DNA of 64,000 nucleotides from an uncultured Selenomonadales bacterium (GTDB lineage Bacteria > Bacillota > Negativicutes > DSM-1736 > Dendrosporobacteraceae). The position numbers were made by a program, and so were the translations under genes. The stretch covers positions 1 through 64,000 of the forward strand of contig CAMJML010000003.1 of NCBI GenBank assembly GCA_946407015.1, read 5' to 3'. Below, one piece after another: positions 9,338 to 18,723 of this stretch. The number at the start of each line of letters is the position of its first letter. The stretch's first letter is position 1. The notes under the pieces were generated by a model. That model worked only from the letters and a program-made list of their open reading frames with translations. It ran no database searches and had not been told where the DNA came from.

Positions 9338-11551
9338 TTGGGTAGTGATACGGCAGCGCGTATAAAAGAGATAATTGAACAAATTCAATCCTATCAACCG
9401 GATGCTCCGGTAGATCTTGTTGTAAAAGCTTATGAGTTTGCGCGTAATGCGCATACTGGACAACTGAGAGTTTCCGGTGAGGAATACATCATTCATCCAT
9501 TAGGGGTCGCGCAAATCTTGGCCGATTTGCAAATTGATGCAGTGACAATCAGTGCGTCGCTTTTGCATGATGTGGTTGAGGATACGAATTACTCCTTAAT
9601 TGAACTTGAAAAGCATTTTAGCAAGGAAATTGCTTTGCTGGTAGACGGGGTAACTAAGCTAAGCCGAATCGAATATAAATCTAAAGAAGAACAACAGTTA
9701 GAGAATTATCGGAAGATGTTTTTGGCTATGGCCAAAGATATTCGGGTAGTCCTGATTAAGTTGGCTGACCGGCTTCATAATATGAGAACACTCAAGCATA
9801 TGCCTGAAGTGAAACAACGTAAAATTGCCCAGGAAACGCTGGAAATATTTGCTCCCTTAGCCCATAGACTAGGGATTTCTAATGTTAAATGGGAACTCGA
9901 AGACTTGGCTTTACGCTATTTGGAACCTGAAAAATATTATGAGTTAGTTGAGAAGGTCAAACAGAAACGCAAAGAACGAGAATTGCTCATTAATGAATCA
10001 ATTCATAATCTTACTGAACGCTTAGCTTCAGTTGGCATTCAAGCAGATATTCAAGGCCGTCCTAAGCATTTTTATAGTATCTATAAGAAGATGCTGAAAG
10101 GGAATAAGGATTTAAGTGAAATTTATGATTTATCAGCAATAAGAATTTTAGTCGATAGTGTCAAAGATTGTTATGGAGCCTTAGGCATTGTTCATACGAT
10201 GTGGAAGCCAATTCCCGGCCGATTTAAAGATTATATTGCCATGCCAAAGTCAAATATGTATCAATCGCTGCATACAACGGTGATTGGGACGCAGGGGCAG
10301 CCTTTAGAAATACAAATTAGGACTTGGACGATGCATCAAGTATCGGAATATGGCATTGCTGCCCATTGGCGTTATAAAGAAGGCGGTAAAGGGGCAGACA
10401 AAGAGTTTGATCAAAAATTGTCCTGGTTGCGGCAGTTGCTGGAATGGCAGCAAGAGCTTCGTGATCCGCGCGAATTTATGGAAGCCTTAAAATTGGATGT
10501 TTTTGCTGATGAAGTGTTTGTTTTTACCCCGAAAGGGGATGTTATTGATCTTCCGACCGGATCAATCCCCATCGATTTTGCTTACCGAATCCATACAGAT
10601 GTCGGGCATCGCTGCGTAGGGGCAAAAGTCAATGGGAAAATTGTACCGTTGGAATATAAGCTTGTGAATGGCGATATTGTTGAAATCATTACAAGCAAGC
10701 AAAATAATGGTCCGAGTCGCGACTGGTTAAACATTGTAGGCTCATCAGAAACTCGCAATAAAATCAGGCAGTGGTTTAAAAAAGAAAAACGCGAAGAAAA
10801 TGTTGCCAAAGGCCGCGAATTAATTGAGAAAGAAAGTAAAAAGTTAGGCTATGACTGGAAAGAATTAACGAAAGGTGATCGTCTGCTTGAAGTTGCCAAG
10901 AAACTGAATATTCTTAACGAAGACGACTTGCTGGCGGCACTCGGTTTTGGCGGGGTCACGCTTCATGGTGTTATGACCAAGTTAATCGAGTTTCATAAGA
11001 AAGAAGTAAGGAGTACGACTCCGCCGGATATTTCTCAGCTTTTGGCTGGCTTAAAACCTAAAAACACCAAGAAAAAATCAAGTCATGGCATTTTAGTCGA
11101 AGGTGAGTCCGGCTTAATGGTCCGTTTAGCCAGGTGCTGCAACCCAATACCAGGCGATGCCATTGTCGGCTATATTACTAGAGGTCGGGGAGTATCGGTT
11201 CACCGGGTGGATTGTCCTAATATTTTAAATCAGCCGGATGAGTACGAGCGCATGATTGATGTGAATTGGGATATTAATACTGAAAATCTATACAAAGTCA
11301 CGATCGAGATTTCTTGTATGGATCGGGCGGGTATACTATCGGAATTGATGATGATTCCATCTGAAACCAAAATTAATATCAGTTCAATTAATGCCAGAAC
11401 GCATAAAAATAAAACAGCAACCATTATGATGATTTTGGATATTGGCAATTCAAGTCAATTAGAGAATATTATGACGAAACTGCGTAGGGTTAAAGATGTT
11501 TACAGTGTATACCGCAGTATACCCAATATGGGGATAGCCGGTTCCAATTAA
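9338..11551 (+). CDS. relA: Bifunctional (p)ppGpp synthetase/hydrolase Rel
   Basis: Makes and degrades the alarmone (p)ppGpp. At 737 residues the domains are complete: an HD hydrolase with HDVVEDT (77-83), the synthetase with RPKHFYSIYKKM and an RFKD motif (295-298), TGS (about 385-445), a CC/zinc-finger segment (LARCCNPIPGD), and a C-terminal ACT domain (SCMDRAGILSEL). RxKD at the synthetase site is the signature of bifunctional Rel/SpoT enzymes rather than synthetase-only RelA (ExDD), and the intact HD site agrees. The start is TTG 9338 after a GGGGT ribosome site. It is cotranscribed with apt, which shares its nucleotide context. Confidence 0.95.
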   Translation: MGSDTAARIKEIIEQIQSYQPDAPVDLVVKAYEFARNAHTGQLRVSGEEYIIHPLGVAQILADLQIDAVTISASLLHDVVEDTNYSLIELEKHFSKEIALLVDGVTKLSRIEYKSKEEQQLENYRKMFLAMAKDIRVVLIKLADRLHNMRTLKHMPEVKQRKIAQETLEIFAPLAHRLGISNVKWELEDLALRYLEPEKYYELVEKVKQKRKERELLINESIHNLTERLASVGIQADIQGRPKHFYSIYKKMLKGNKDLSEIYDLSAIRILVDSVKDCYGALGIVHTMWKPIPGRFKDYIAMPKSNMYQSLHTTVIGTQGQPLEIQIRTWTMHQVSEYGIAAHWRYKEGGKGADKEFDQKLSWLRQLLEWQQELRDPREFMEALKLDVFADEVFVFTPKGDVIDLPTGSIPIDFAYRIHTDVGHRCVGAKVNGKIVPLEYKLVNGDIVEIITSKQNNGPSRDWLNIVGSSETRNKIRQWFKKEKREENVAKGRELIEKESKKLGYDWKELTKGDRLLEVAKKLNILNEDDLLAALGFGGVTLHGVMTKLIEFHKKEVRSTTPPDISQLLAGLKPKNTKKKSSHGILVEGESGLMVRLARCCNPIPGDAIVGYITRGRGVSVHRVDCPNILNQPDEYERMIDVNWDINTENLYKVTIEISCMDRAGILSELMMIPSETKINISSINARTHKNKTATIMMILDIGNSSQLENIMTKLRRVKDVYSVYRSIPNMGIAGSN

Positions 11552-11584
11552 ACCAATCAAAAGGCCAGCCAGGGAGGAATAAGG

Positions 11585-12202
11585 ATGAAAATAGTTAAAA
11601 TGGAAGTGGGGCACCTTGGCACAAATTGCTATATCGTGATTTGTCCTGAGACGAAACAGACGGCCATCATCGATCCCGGTGGCAACGCCGAGGAAATTAT
11701 TGCATACTTAAATCGTGAGCAGTGCCAACCTGTTTGTATTGTGAATACGCATGGTCATGCTGATCATATTGCTGCCAATAACAAAGTGAAGCAGGCAACA
11801 GGTGCACCGGTTATGATTCATGAGGCTGATGCCGTCATGTTAACCAGTTCAAATCTAAATCTTTCAGCCTTTATTGGAGCGGGCTTTGTTTCAGAGCCAG
11901 CAGACCGGATATTAAAGGACCAGGATATCATTCAGGTCGGTACTTTGCAATTTCTCGTTTTGCATACACCTGGGCATACACCAGGAGGCATCTGCCTCTA
12001 TTCTGTGGGAACACTCTTTAGTGGGGATACATTATTTCAACAATCTGTAGGCAGAACGGATTTCCCAGGCGGTTCTATGGGTAAACTAGTCAGTAGTATC
12101 AAAGACAAATTGTTTGTTTTGCCGCCGGAAACAAAAATTTTTCCAGGACATGGTCCGGAAACTACGATTGCTTGGGAGCTTTCAAATAATCCGTTTATTT
12201 AG
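11585..12202 (+). CDS. Metallo-beta-lactamase fold hydrolase, glyoxalase II-like
   Basis: A 205-residue cytosolic metal hydrolase with the binuclear motif THGHADH (residues 55-61), a further ligand in LHTPGHTPGG, the aspartate in LFSGDTLF, and a C-terminal FPGHGPETT. This is the YqgX type of glyoxalase II-like protein, expected to cleave a thioester such as S-lactoylglutathione or a bacillithiol analogue; the real substrate cannot be read from sequence. Start ATG 11585 has a GGGAGGAATAAG ribosome site. It follows rel by 33 bases in the same direction. Confidence 0.85.
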   Translation: MKIVKMEVGHLGTNCYIVICPETKQTAIIDPGGNAEEIIAYLNREQCQPVCIVNTHGHADHIAANNKVKQATGAPVMIHEADAVMLTSSNLNLSAFIGAGFVSEPADRILKDQDIIQVGTLQFLVLHTPGHTPGGICLYSVGTLFSGDTLFQQSVGRTDFPGGSMGKLVSSIKDKLFVLPPETKIFPGHGPETTIAWELSNNPFI

Positions 12203-12219
12203 AATGCATAGGGGGAATC

Positions 12220-13260
12220 ATGTTGAAATCCATGACTGCTTGGCTGAAACTCCTGGTAATATTAACAGGTGTTTATCTTTTGAGTCGGGTCACCCCTATT
12301 TTTTTACCTGTCATTATTTCAATTATATTAACTTTTATTTTAAACCCTATGGTTAACCTTTTATCTCAGCAACGGCTTTGGCCTGTCCGGAGGAAGATGG
12401 GCCGAGGTTTTGCTGTTATCATAGCGTTTATTTTGACCGCTGTTGTCACAGCAGTTGTTATGAGTTTTATTTTGGTACCGTTTATGAACGAATTTAATAA
12501 TCTTGTTCATAATTTTCCGACGTTGGTAAGAAGATTTCAAAGACTGGCCGTTTCTATTCAAAGTCAAGCTAATTTTATTGCTCTAGCCAACTATTTGCCT
12601 AGTATTATCGATCAAGCCATGTCCAGTATTGCCTCCTTTTCACTTGATCTTGCCAAAAGAATTGTTAATTCCGTTTTTAGTCTTGCTTCCAGCATTATCG
12701 AACTTGTTATCGTACCTGTTCTATCTTATTATTTTTTGAAAGACTGGCAAATTATAAAAGAAAATACGATTCTGCTGTTTTCCTATAACTCGCGGACAAG
12801 GGTCCGCAGTATTATCGAAGAAATAGGAACTGTAGTAAGCGGCTATATTCGGGGGCAATTTATCGTCAGCTTGATCGTGGGATTTTTGGTTTTTTGCGGA
12901 ATGTACAGTTTTGGTGTGGAATACCCCCTGGTTTTAGGCTTATTAGCAGGAATCACCGAAGCCATTCCGATCATTGGACCGATTATTGGTGCAATACCTG
13001 CTGTTTTGCTTGCTTACACGGTCGAGCCTTTATTAGCTTTAAAAATTATTGTTTTTTATTTTCTGGTGCAACAGTTTGAAAACCACATTATTGTCCCGAA
13101 TATTATGGGGCAAGCTATTGATTTACACCCGATAACAGTCATTTTAAGTTTATTAATCGGTGGCCAATTGTTTGGCATTGCAGGAATGATTTTGGCGGTG
13201 CCACTATCGGCAATACTGAAGGTACTTCTAAAACATCTCTGGGAACCAGAGGAAAGATAG
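12220..13260 (+). CDS. AI-2E family transporter (PerM-like), first copy
   Basis: A 346-residue membrane protein of the AI-2E/PerM family. It has two N-terminal helices, a long amphipathic central region, and a C-terminal block of helices with the conserved GLLAGITEAIPIIGPIIG and hydrophobic PLSAIL segments. Members have been linked to autoinducer-2 export or Na+/H+ exchange, but the substrate here is unknown. Start ATG 12220 follows GGGGGAATC. Its stop abuts the start of fur. A second member lies at 25653-26678; the two are clearly related in layout but diverged. Confidence 0.85.
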   Translation: MLKSMTAWLKLLVILTGVYLLSRVTPIFLPVIISIILTFILNPMVNLLSQQRLWPVRRKMGRGFAVIIAFILTAVVTAVVMSFILVPFMNEFNNLVHNFPTLVRRFQRLAVSIQSQANFIALANYLPSIIDQAMSSIASFSLDLAKRIVNSVFSLASSIIELVIVPVLSYYFLKDWQIIKENTILLFSYNSRTRVRSIIEEIGTVVSGYIRGQFIVSLIVGFLVFCGMYSFGVEYPLVLGLLAGITEAIPIIGPIIGAIPAVLLAYTVEPLLALKIIVFYFLVQQFENHIIVPNIMGQAIDLHPITVILSLLIGGQLFGIAGMILAVPLSAILKVLLKHLWEPEER

Positions 13261-13719
13261 GTGATTAAGATGTCCATTAATATGGGTGATTTAAAGCAAC
13301 GGTTTCAGGAAAGGCAATATAAGCTTACTCCTCAGCGGCAAATTGTATTACAGGCTTTTGTTGATAATCCTGGCAAGCATTTAAGTGCAGAAGATGTCCA
13401 TAATATTGTTCGTCAGCAATCCTCGGAAATTGGATTAGCTACCGTTTATCGTACCTTAGAATTATTAAGCGATATGGATGTACTCCAAAAGATGGATTTT
13501 GGCGATGGCCGCAGCCGTTATGAAATTAATGAAGCAAATTCCGAGCACCATCACCATCATTTGATTTGCCTAAGTTGTGGCAAGGTTAAAGAATTTGAAG
13601 ATGATTTGCTGGAAACGCTGGAAAATGTAATTGCCCGTAAAAGTAATTTTAAAATAGTAGATCATCAAGTCAAGTTCTATGGATATTGTCAGGAATGCCA
13701 GAGCTCTCGTGAAAGTTGA
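13261..13719 (+). CDS. fur: Fur family metalloregulator
   Basis: A 152-residue winged-helix repressor. The DNA-binding part has the Fur-type LTPQRQIVLQAF and ATVYRTLELL segments. The hinge carries a run of five histidines directly before LICLSCGKVKEFEDD, and the C-terminal CQEC completes the two CxxC pairs of the structural zinc site. HHHLICL.CGKV.EF is closer to Fur than to PerR, so iron is the likely ligand. GTG 13261 directly follows the previous stop; ATG 13270 is an in-frame alternative with AGGTGA just ahead. The 3' end overlaps hemZ, tying iron regulation to haem or radical-SAM metabolism. Confidence 0.85.
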   Translation: MIKMSINMGDLKQRFQERQYKLTPQRQIVLQAFVDNPGKHLSAEDVHNIVRQQSSEIGLATVYRTLELLSDMDVLQKMDFGDGRSRYEINEANSEHHHHHLICLSCGKVKEFEDDLLETLENVIARKSNFKIVDHQVKFYGYCQECQSSRES

Positions 13720-15223
13720 TTATTTTTGTTTGACTGACGGTGAAGAGCCGGTCCTTACAGCCATTAAACAGGTTATGGAATTATTTGGCGTTAAGCCGCA
13801 AAATCCATTAATTAGCTCGGCGATGGTTCCGGCTGAAGATACCGTATTGATTAAAAATTGTCTGGAAATTTGCCCTGAGGGAAGGATAACGGTTAAGACG
13901 ACAATATTTTTTAACGAGCTCAGTGGTACGATGGCTTCAATGATTTTTTGTCAGGCTGCCGAGGCTAGTGAAGATAAGCTTTCCGTTATTCAGCGATTAA
14001 TAAAGCTAAATGTGCTTAGTGCTATGCGCAAACTTTGTAATCCTGATGCTGCTCCTTGGGGAATATTGCGCGGCATAAGACCTACAAAAATTATTCACCG
14101 GTTCTTGGATAAAGGATTGCACGGTGAAGCTGCCATGAAAAAACTGGAAAATGATTATGGTGTAGATCATGAGAAAGCGACATTAATTACGGATATTGCT
14201 TTAAGACAACGAAAGTTTTTGCTTTCACCGGAGCAAATTAAACGAACCGTCAGTGTGTACATTGGCATCCCGTATTGCCCGTCAAAGTGCTTGTATTGTT
14301 CTTTTCCTGCTTATATTTTACCAGGGCAGCAACAAGTAAATTTGTTTTTGCAGTCTTTGCAAAGAGAAATCAATGCTGTTGCTGCCATGATTCGGCACTA
14401 TCATTTAACTGTTCAAAGTGTTTATGTCGGTGGTGGAACACCGACTAGTCTTCATTCTGCTCAATTTTCAGAGCTGTTGTCCTTGATTCAACAAAGCTTT
14501 GTAATGGCAGAGACTGAAGAGTTTACGGTTGAAGCAGGCCGACCAGACAGTGTCGATCAAGATAAAATTGCCGCGATGTGCAAGCTGGGGGTTACTCGTG
14601 TGAGTGTTAACCCTCAGAGTATGCAGGAAAAAACTTTAAAACTTATTGGACGAAAGCATACTACCCGCGATATAATAAATTTATTCCAAAAAATCCGGCA
14701 TACTGGAATTCCTGTTATCAATATGGATGTTATTGTAGGTCTGCCCGGGGAAGACGAAAAAGTCATGATGAATACCATGGAACAAATTAGCGAATTAAAC
14801 CCGGATAACTTAACTATACATACGCTGGCATTAAAAAAAGGCTCGCTGTTGAAATCGAATCTGGTTGATTATAAACTGCCTGATGAACACACTACGCAGC
14901 AGATGCTTGAAGTTGCCACTGCTTTTGCAAGTAAAATGCAAATGAAACCGTATTATTTGTATCGGCAAAAATATATGAAGGGCAATTTAGAGAATGTTGG
15001 CTATTCTAAACCTGGAGCAGAGTGTTTATATAATATTCAGATGATGGAAGAACGGCAGACTATTTTTGGTATTGGACCTGCTGCAACAACGAAAGTCATT
15101 CAGACAACAGACTGGTCGCTGAAAAATATTTTTAATGCTAAAGACATCAGTACTTATAGTCATAAGATTGATGATACGAATCAGAGATGTTGCCAGTTAC
15201 TAGCAGAGTCGCTTGCACAATAA
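13709..15223 (+). CDS. hemZ: Coproporphyrinogen dehydrogenase HemZ, radical SAM
   Basis: An oxygen-independent coproporphyrinogen III oxidase-like enzyme of the B. subtilis HemZ type, about 504 residues. The radical-SAM [4Fe-4S] motif CPSKCLYC lies at about residue 190-197, followed by YVGGGTPTSL and GLPGEDE segments typical of the HemN/HemZ group. The N-terminal 170 residues are the HemZ-specific extension. GTG 13709 gives an 11-base overlap with fur; an ATG at 13679 would give a longer overlap and lacks a ribosome site, so the start is uncertain. Whether it acts in haem synthesis or as another radical-SAM function is not settled by the sequence. Confidence 0.85.
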   Translation: MKVDYFCLTDGEEPVLTAIKQVMELFGVKPQNPLISSAMVPAEDTVLIKNCLEICPEGRITVKTTIFFNELSGTMASMIFCQAAEASEDKLSVIQRLIKLNVLSAMRKLCNPDAAPWGILRGIRPTKIIHRFLDKGLHGEAAMKKLENDYGVDHEKATLITDIALRQRKFLLSPEQIKRTVSVYIGIPYCPSKCLYCSFPAYILPGQQQVNLFLQSLQREINAVAAMIRHYHLTVQSVYVGGGTPTSLHSAQFSELLSLIQQSFVMAETEEFTVEAGRPDSVDQDKIAAMCKLGVTRVSVNPQSMQEKTLKLIGRKHTTRDIINLFQKIRHTGIPVINMDVIVGLPGEDEKVMMNTMEQISELNPDNLTIHTLALKKGSLLKSNLVDYKLPDEHTTQQMLEVATAFASKMQMKPYYLYRQKYMKGNLENVGYSKPGAECLYNIQMMEERQTIFGIGPAATTKVIQTTDWSLKNIFNAKDISTYSHKIDDTNQRCCQLLAESLAQ

Positions 15224-15239
15224 GGAGGAATTTTGCTTT

Positions 15240-16505
15240 ATGTTAACTACGGGCCCGCGTGGGACCAAAGATATATTGCCTGATACCAGTGGGTTCTGGC
15301 AATATGTTGAAAAGAAGGCCAGAGAGGTTTGTAATCTATTCGGCTATCGGGAGATTCGAACTCCTATTTTTGAGCATACTGAATTGTTTCTGCGGGGAAT
15401 TGGTGAAACAACCGATATCGTGGAAAAAGAAATGTATACATTTAGTGACCGCGGCGGACGCAGCATAACATTGCGCCCTGAGAATACAGCAGCTGTGGTC
15501 CGGGCCTTTTTGGAGCATAAGCTTTATGCCGATACACCGCCGGCTAAATTGTTTTATATTGGTCCAATGTTTCGTTATGACCGTCCGCAAGCCGGAAGAT
15601 ACCGTCAGTTCCATCAATTTGGTATTGAAGCTATTGGTGCTAAAGGACCGGCTATTGATGCCGAGATTATTATACTAGCAACACAATTTTTACGGAGTTT
15701 GGGATTAAATGAATTGGTACTCCAGTTAAACTCCGTTGGATGTCCTGAATGCCGGCCTAAATATCGATCTGTTCTGCAGGAGTTTTTGCGTGACAAGCTT
15801 TCAAACTTGTGTAAAGATTGCCAATCCCGTTTTGATCGCAACCCAATGCGCATTTTGGACTGCAAGCAGGCAGAATGTACCAGTTTAACTCAAGGTGCAC
15901 CCCAAATGGTGGACTGTCTGTGCGACGAATGTAATCAACATTTTACGCAACTTAAAACCTTGCTAACGGCGGGGAATATTGAATTTAAGTTAAATCCGCG
16001 GTTAGTACGTGGCCTGGATTATTACACGAAAACTGCTTTTGAAATTCAGTACGCTCCACTGGGGTCGCAAAGTGCTGTTTGCGGTGGTGGAAGATATGAT
16101 GGTTTGATTGCCGAATGCGGAGGCCAGCCGACACCTGGCATTGGTTTTGCAATCGGGATGGAGCGTGTATTATTAGCGCTTGAAAAACAAAATTTACTTC
16201 CCGATGTTATGAATCAGTATGATGTTTTTGTTATTCCATTAGGTGAAAAGGCACAAGCGGCAGCCTTTAAAGTGCTTTGTGACTTAAGAAAGAGCGGTTA
16301 TATTGCTGATATGGACTTTATGGACCGTAGTCTTAAAGCCCAGATGAAGCTTGCCAATAAGTTCTCGGCTCAATATGCAGTAATTATTGGTGATGACGAA
16401 GTTGCCACAAACAGTGCTGTTTTGAAGAATATGCAAACTGGTGAGCAGCAGCAGATTAATTTTGATGAATTATTGAAGAAGTTGGATACTGAGGTGAATG
16501 GTTAA
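15240..16505 (+). CDS. hisS: Histidyl-tRNA synthetase
   Basis: Charges tRNA-His. A class II synthetase of 421 residues with the N-terminal GPRGTKDILP, motif 2 around FRYDRPQAGRYRQFHQFG, the histidine-binding LVRGLDYYTKTAFE and GGGRYDGL segments, and the C-terminal anticodon-binding domain. I place the start at ATG 15240, with AAGGAGG (15222-15228) 11 bases ahead; the earlier in-frame start at 15213 would sit inside hemZ. aspS follows two bases after the stop, the common hisS-aspS pair. No T-box leader is present because the gene is inside an operon. Confidence 0.97.
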   Translation: MLTTGPRGTKDILPDTSGFWQYVEKKAREVCNLFGYREIRTPIFEHTELFLRGIGETTDIVEKEMYTFSDRGGRSITLRPENTAAVVRAFLEHKLYADTPPAKLFYIGPMFRYDRPQAGRYRQFHQFGIEAIGAKGPAIDAEIIILATQFLRSLGLNELVLQLNSVGCPECRPKYRSVLQEFLRDKLSNLCKDCQSRFDRNPMRILDCKQAECTSLTQGAPQMVDCLCDECNQHFTQLKTLLTAGNIEFKLNPRLVRGLDYYTKTAFEIQYAPLGSQSAVCGGGRYDGLIAECGGQPTPGIGFAIGMERVLLALEKQNLLPDVMNQYDVFVIPLGEKAQAAAFKVLCDLRKSGYIADMDFMDRSLKAQMKLANKFSAQYAVIIGDDEVATNSAVLKNMQTGEQQQINFDELLKKLDTEVNG

Positions 16506-16507
16506 AC

Positions 16508-18298
16508 ATGGATACATTAGCAGGATTAGAAAGAACACATTCTTGTGGTACAATAACCGGGCAGCAAGCTGAACAAGAGGTTGTTTTATGTGGTTGGGTG
16601 GCTAGAAGACGTGATCATGGCGGGTTAATTTTTGTGGATTTAAGAGATCGTTCTGGTTTGGTGCAAGTCGTATTTTCTTCAGAAATGGATAAAAACGCAT
16701 TTAGTAAAGCGGAGTCTTTACGTACAGAATTTGTCATTGCTGTTCGAGGAACGGTTAAATTAAGAGCTGAAGAAACCGTCAACTTGAATATGCCGACAGG
16801 CCAGATTGAAGTTTATTGTGTAGAATTAAGGATTCTTAATAAAGCAAAAACTCCACCGTTTTATATTCAGGATAATATCGATGTTGATGAGACGCTGCGA
16901 TTAAAATACCGCTATCTTGATTTACGTCGTCCGGAAATGCAGCGCAACTTGATGTTGAGGCATCGCGTAACAAAAGTCATGCGTGATTTTTTTGATCGGA
17001 ATGGTTTTGTCGAAGTTGAAACTCCTATGTTAATGAAAAGCAGTCCTGAAGGAGCACGCGATTATCTGGTTCCTAGCCGGGTTAATCCAGGGAAATTTTT
17101 TGCTCTGCCACAATCTCCACAATTATTTAAACAAATACTAATGGTTGCCGGCATGGAGCGTTATTTCCAAATCGTCCGCTGCTTCCGTGATGAAGATCTA
17201 CGGGCGGATCGTCAGCCTGAATTTACACAACTTGATATTGAAATGTCTTTTATTGACCGCGAAGAAATTCTCAATATGATGGAAGAAATGACAGTAGAGC
17301 TGTTTAGGGAATCCATCGGTGCAGAAGTTAAGAGACCCTTTTTGCGATTGAGCTATGAGGATGCGATGGATCGATATGGTTCTGATAAACCAGACCTTCG
17401 TTTTGATATGGAACTTTTTAATCTTTCTCAAGCCGTTAAGGGGTCGGACTTTAAAGTATTTGAATCAGTATTAGAAGCGGGTGGACAAGTTAAGGCGATT
17501 AATGTGAAAGGATATGCCAACATCCCACGCCGGGAATTAGATGGTTTAGTTGATTATGTGTCCATCTACGGTGCAAAAGGATTGGCTTGGATTTGCTATA
17601 CGGCTGACGGAATCAAATCACCAATTGCAAAATTTTTCTCCAATGAAATTATGGACAACATTACAGCAGCAGCAAAGGCTGAAACCGGTGATTTAATCCT
17701 GATTATTGCCGATAAACCTAATGTTGTTGCCCAAGCATTAGGACAGCTCCGTCTTGAAATGGCCAAAAGGCTTAATTTGATTGACCCTGATAAGCTTTCT
17801 TTCTTATGGGTAGTTGATTTTCCAATGTTTGAATATGATGAAGAGGCTAAACGCTGGGTAGCGATGCATCATCCATTTACATCGCCTCGTGATGAGGATA
17901 TTGAGTTTTTAGAAACCGAACCTGGCCGGATTAAAGCTAAAGCCTATGATATGGTTCTTAACGGAACTGAAATTGGCGGCGGTAGCATCAGAATTTACAA
18001 TCGTGAGTTACAGGAGAGAGTGTTTCAGGCAATTGGGCTTACGGAAGAAGAAGCTAAGGCCAAATTTGGTTATTTATTGGATGCATTCGAATATGGAACT
18101 CCGCCACATGGTGGTATAGCCTTTGGCTTGGACCGCTTGGTGATGTTAATGGCTAAGCGCAATTCAATTCGTGATGTTATTGCCTTCCCTAAAACGCAAA
18201 GTGCTACGGATATCATGACTCAGGCACCTTCCGAAGTATCGCCGGAGCAGCTTAAAGAACTGCATATCAGGCCTGCGGCGATTGCGAAAAAGCAATAA
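16508..18298 (+). CDS. aspS: Aspartyl-tRNA synthetase
   Basis: Charges tRNA-Asp. The 596-residue length and order (N-terminal OB anticodon-binding domain, class II core, inserted GAD domain at about 290-420) are those of the bacterial-type enzyme. Visible signatures include YRYLDLRRPEMQ, QSPQLFKQILM, RCFRDEDLRADRQPEFTQLD and the C-terminal motif 3 GIAFGLDRLVMLM. Start ATG 16508 lies two bases after the hisS stop with GAGGTGA upstream. A strong terminator right after the stop ends the long recJ-aspS run. Confidence 0.97.
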   Translation: MDTLAGLERTHSCGTITGQQAEQEVVLCGWVARRRDHGGLIFVDLRDRSGLVQVVFSSEMDKNAFSKAESLRTEFVIAVRGTVKLRAEETVNLNMPTGQIEVYCVELRILNKAKTPPFYIQDNIDVDETLRLKYRYLDLRRPEMQRNLMLRHRVTKVMRDFFDRNGFVEVETPMLMKSSPEGARDYLVPSRVNPGKFFALPQSPQLFKQILMVAGMERYFQIVRCFRDEDLRADRQPEFTQLDIEMSFIDREEILNMMEEMTVELFRESIGAEVKRPFLRLSYEDAMDRYGSDKPDLRFDMELFNLSQAVKGSDFKVFESVLEAGGQVKAINVKGYANIPRRELDGLVDYVSIYGAKGLAWICYTADGIKSPIAKFFSNEIMDNITAAAKAETGDLILIIADKPNVVAQALGQLRLEMAKRLNLIDPDKLSFLWVVDFPMFEYDEEAKRWVAMHHPFTSPRDEDIEFLETEPGRIKAKAYDMVLNGTEIGGGSIRIYNRELQERVFQAIGLTEEEAKAKFGYLLDAFEYGTPPHGGIAFGLDRLVMLMAKRNSIRDVIAFPKTQSATDIMTQAPSEVSPEQLKELHIRPAAIAKKQ

Positions 18299-18303
18299 AG
18301 ATC

Positions 18304-18343
18304 AATCAACAAAGAGTTTTTTGTACTCTTTGTTGATTTTTAT
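18304..18343 (+). terminator. Terminator after aspS
   Basis: An 11-bp perfect stem TCAACAAAGAG (18306-18316) with CTCTTTGTTGA (18326-18336), extended by A-T pairs and followed by a T-rich run. It separates aspS from the 6S RNA gene. Confidence 0.9.
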
Positions 18344-18394
18344 TTTCATGATAATATTTTAGGCTTTTGGAAAAATGTTCTATATAACCCTTGC

Positions 18395-18423
18395 TTGCAA
18401 TTGCCTGATTTATCTGATAATAT
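18395..18423 (+). promoter_or_regulatory. Sigma-A promoter of the 6S RNA gene
   Basis: TTGCAA (18395-18400), exactly 17 bases, then TAATAT (18418-18423). Transcription would start near 18431, at the base of the predicted 6S closing stem, which supports both calls. Confidence 0.65.
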
Positions 18424-18430
18424 TGAATAT

Positions 18431-18666
18431 GAAGATAGCAATCGGTTTTACCCTACTATGTGCGTGCAATGCCGATATGTTTTGAGCCAACACTTTAACA
18501 TTGGGAGATCGGCTCTGTTTATGGCGAGTAGGCCCCAACAGGGAAACCCATGAGTAAACAGGAGATCACCCACCTGCCAGGGCAGGTTCAAAACAACGAC
18601 AAAACGGCATAGCGGGGAATGTCGGGATTATCTTAAAAACACTAACTGAAAGTTAGTGTTTTTTTA
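18431..18666 (+). ncRNA. ssrS: 6S RNA
   Basis: About 235 bases between a promoter and a strong terminator, with no ORF. The ends can form a closing stem: AAGATAGCAATC near 18432 with GATTATCTT near 18627. Inside are a TGCCGATAT segment and a distal GGCAT that can pair across a large open region, and a short hairpin CCTGCCAGGGCAGG, features like 6S RNA, which mimics an open promoter and binds sigma-A RNA polymerase. The place, between aspS and rarA, matches bsrA (6S-1) of B. subtilis. Exact ends are estimated; identification rests on synteny plus fold, without a covariance search. Confidence 0.75.
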
Positions 18667-18667
18667 T
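18635..18667 (+). terminator. Terminator of the 6S RNA gene
   Basis: AAAACACTAACT (18636-18647) pairs with AGTTAGTGTTTT (18651-18662) across a three-base loop and is followed by more T residues. It sits right after the predicted 6S closing stem. Confidence 0.9.
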
Positions 18668-18723
18668 TTGGCGTTCTCATAATTTAGAAAGAAAATATAT
18701 CTGTTGTTTTATGAATCTTTGGC

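Noticed and set aside
13679-13708. Longer hemZ start at ATG 13679
   Set aside because: It lies inside fur with no ribosome site; GTG 13709 is more likely, though not certain.
15213-15239. Longer hisS start at 15213
   Set aside because: It is inside hemZ and upstream of the AAGGAGG; homology begins at ATG 15240.
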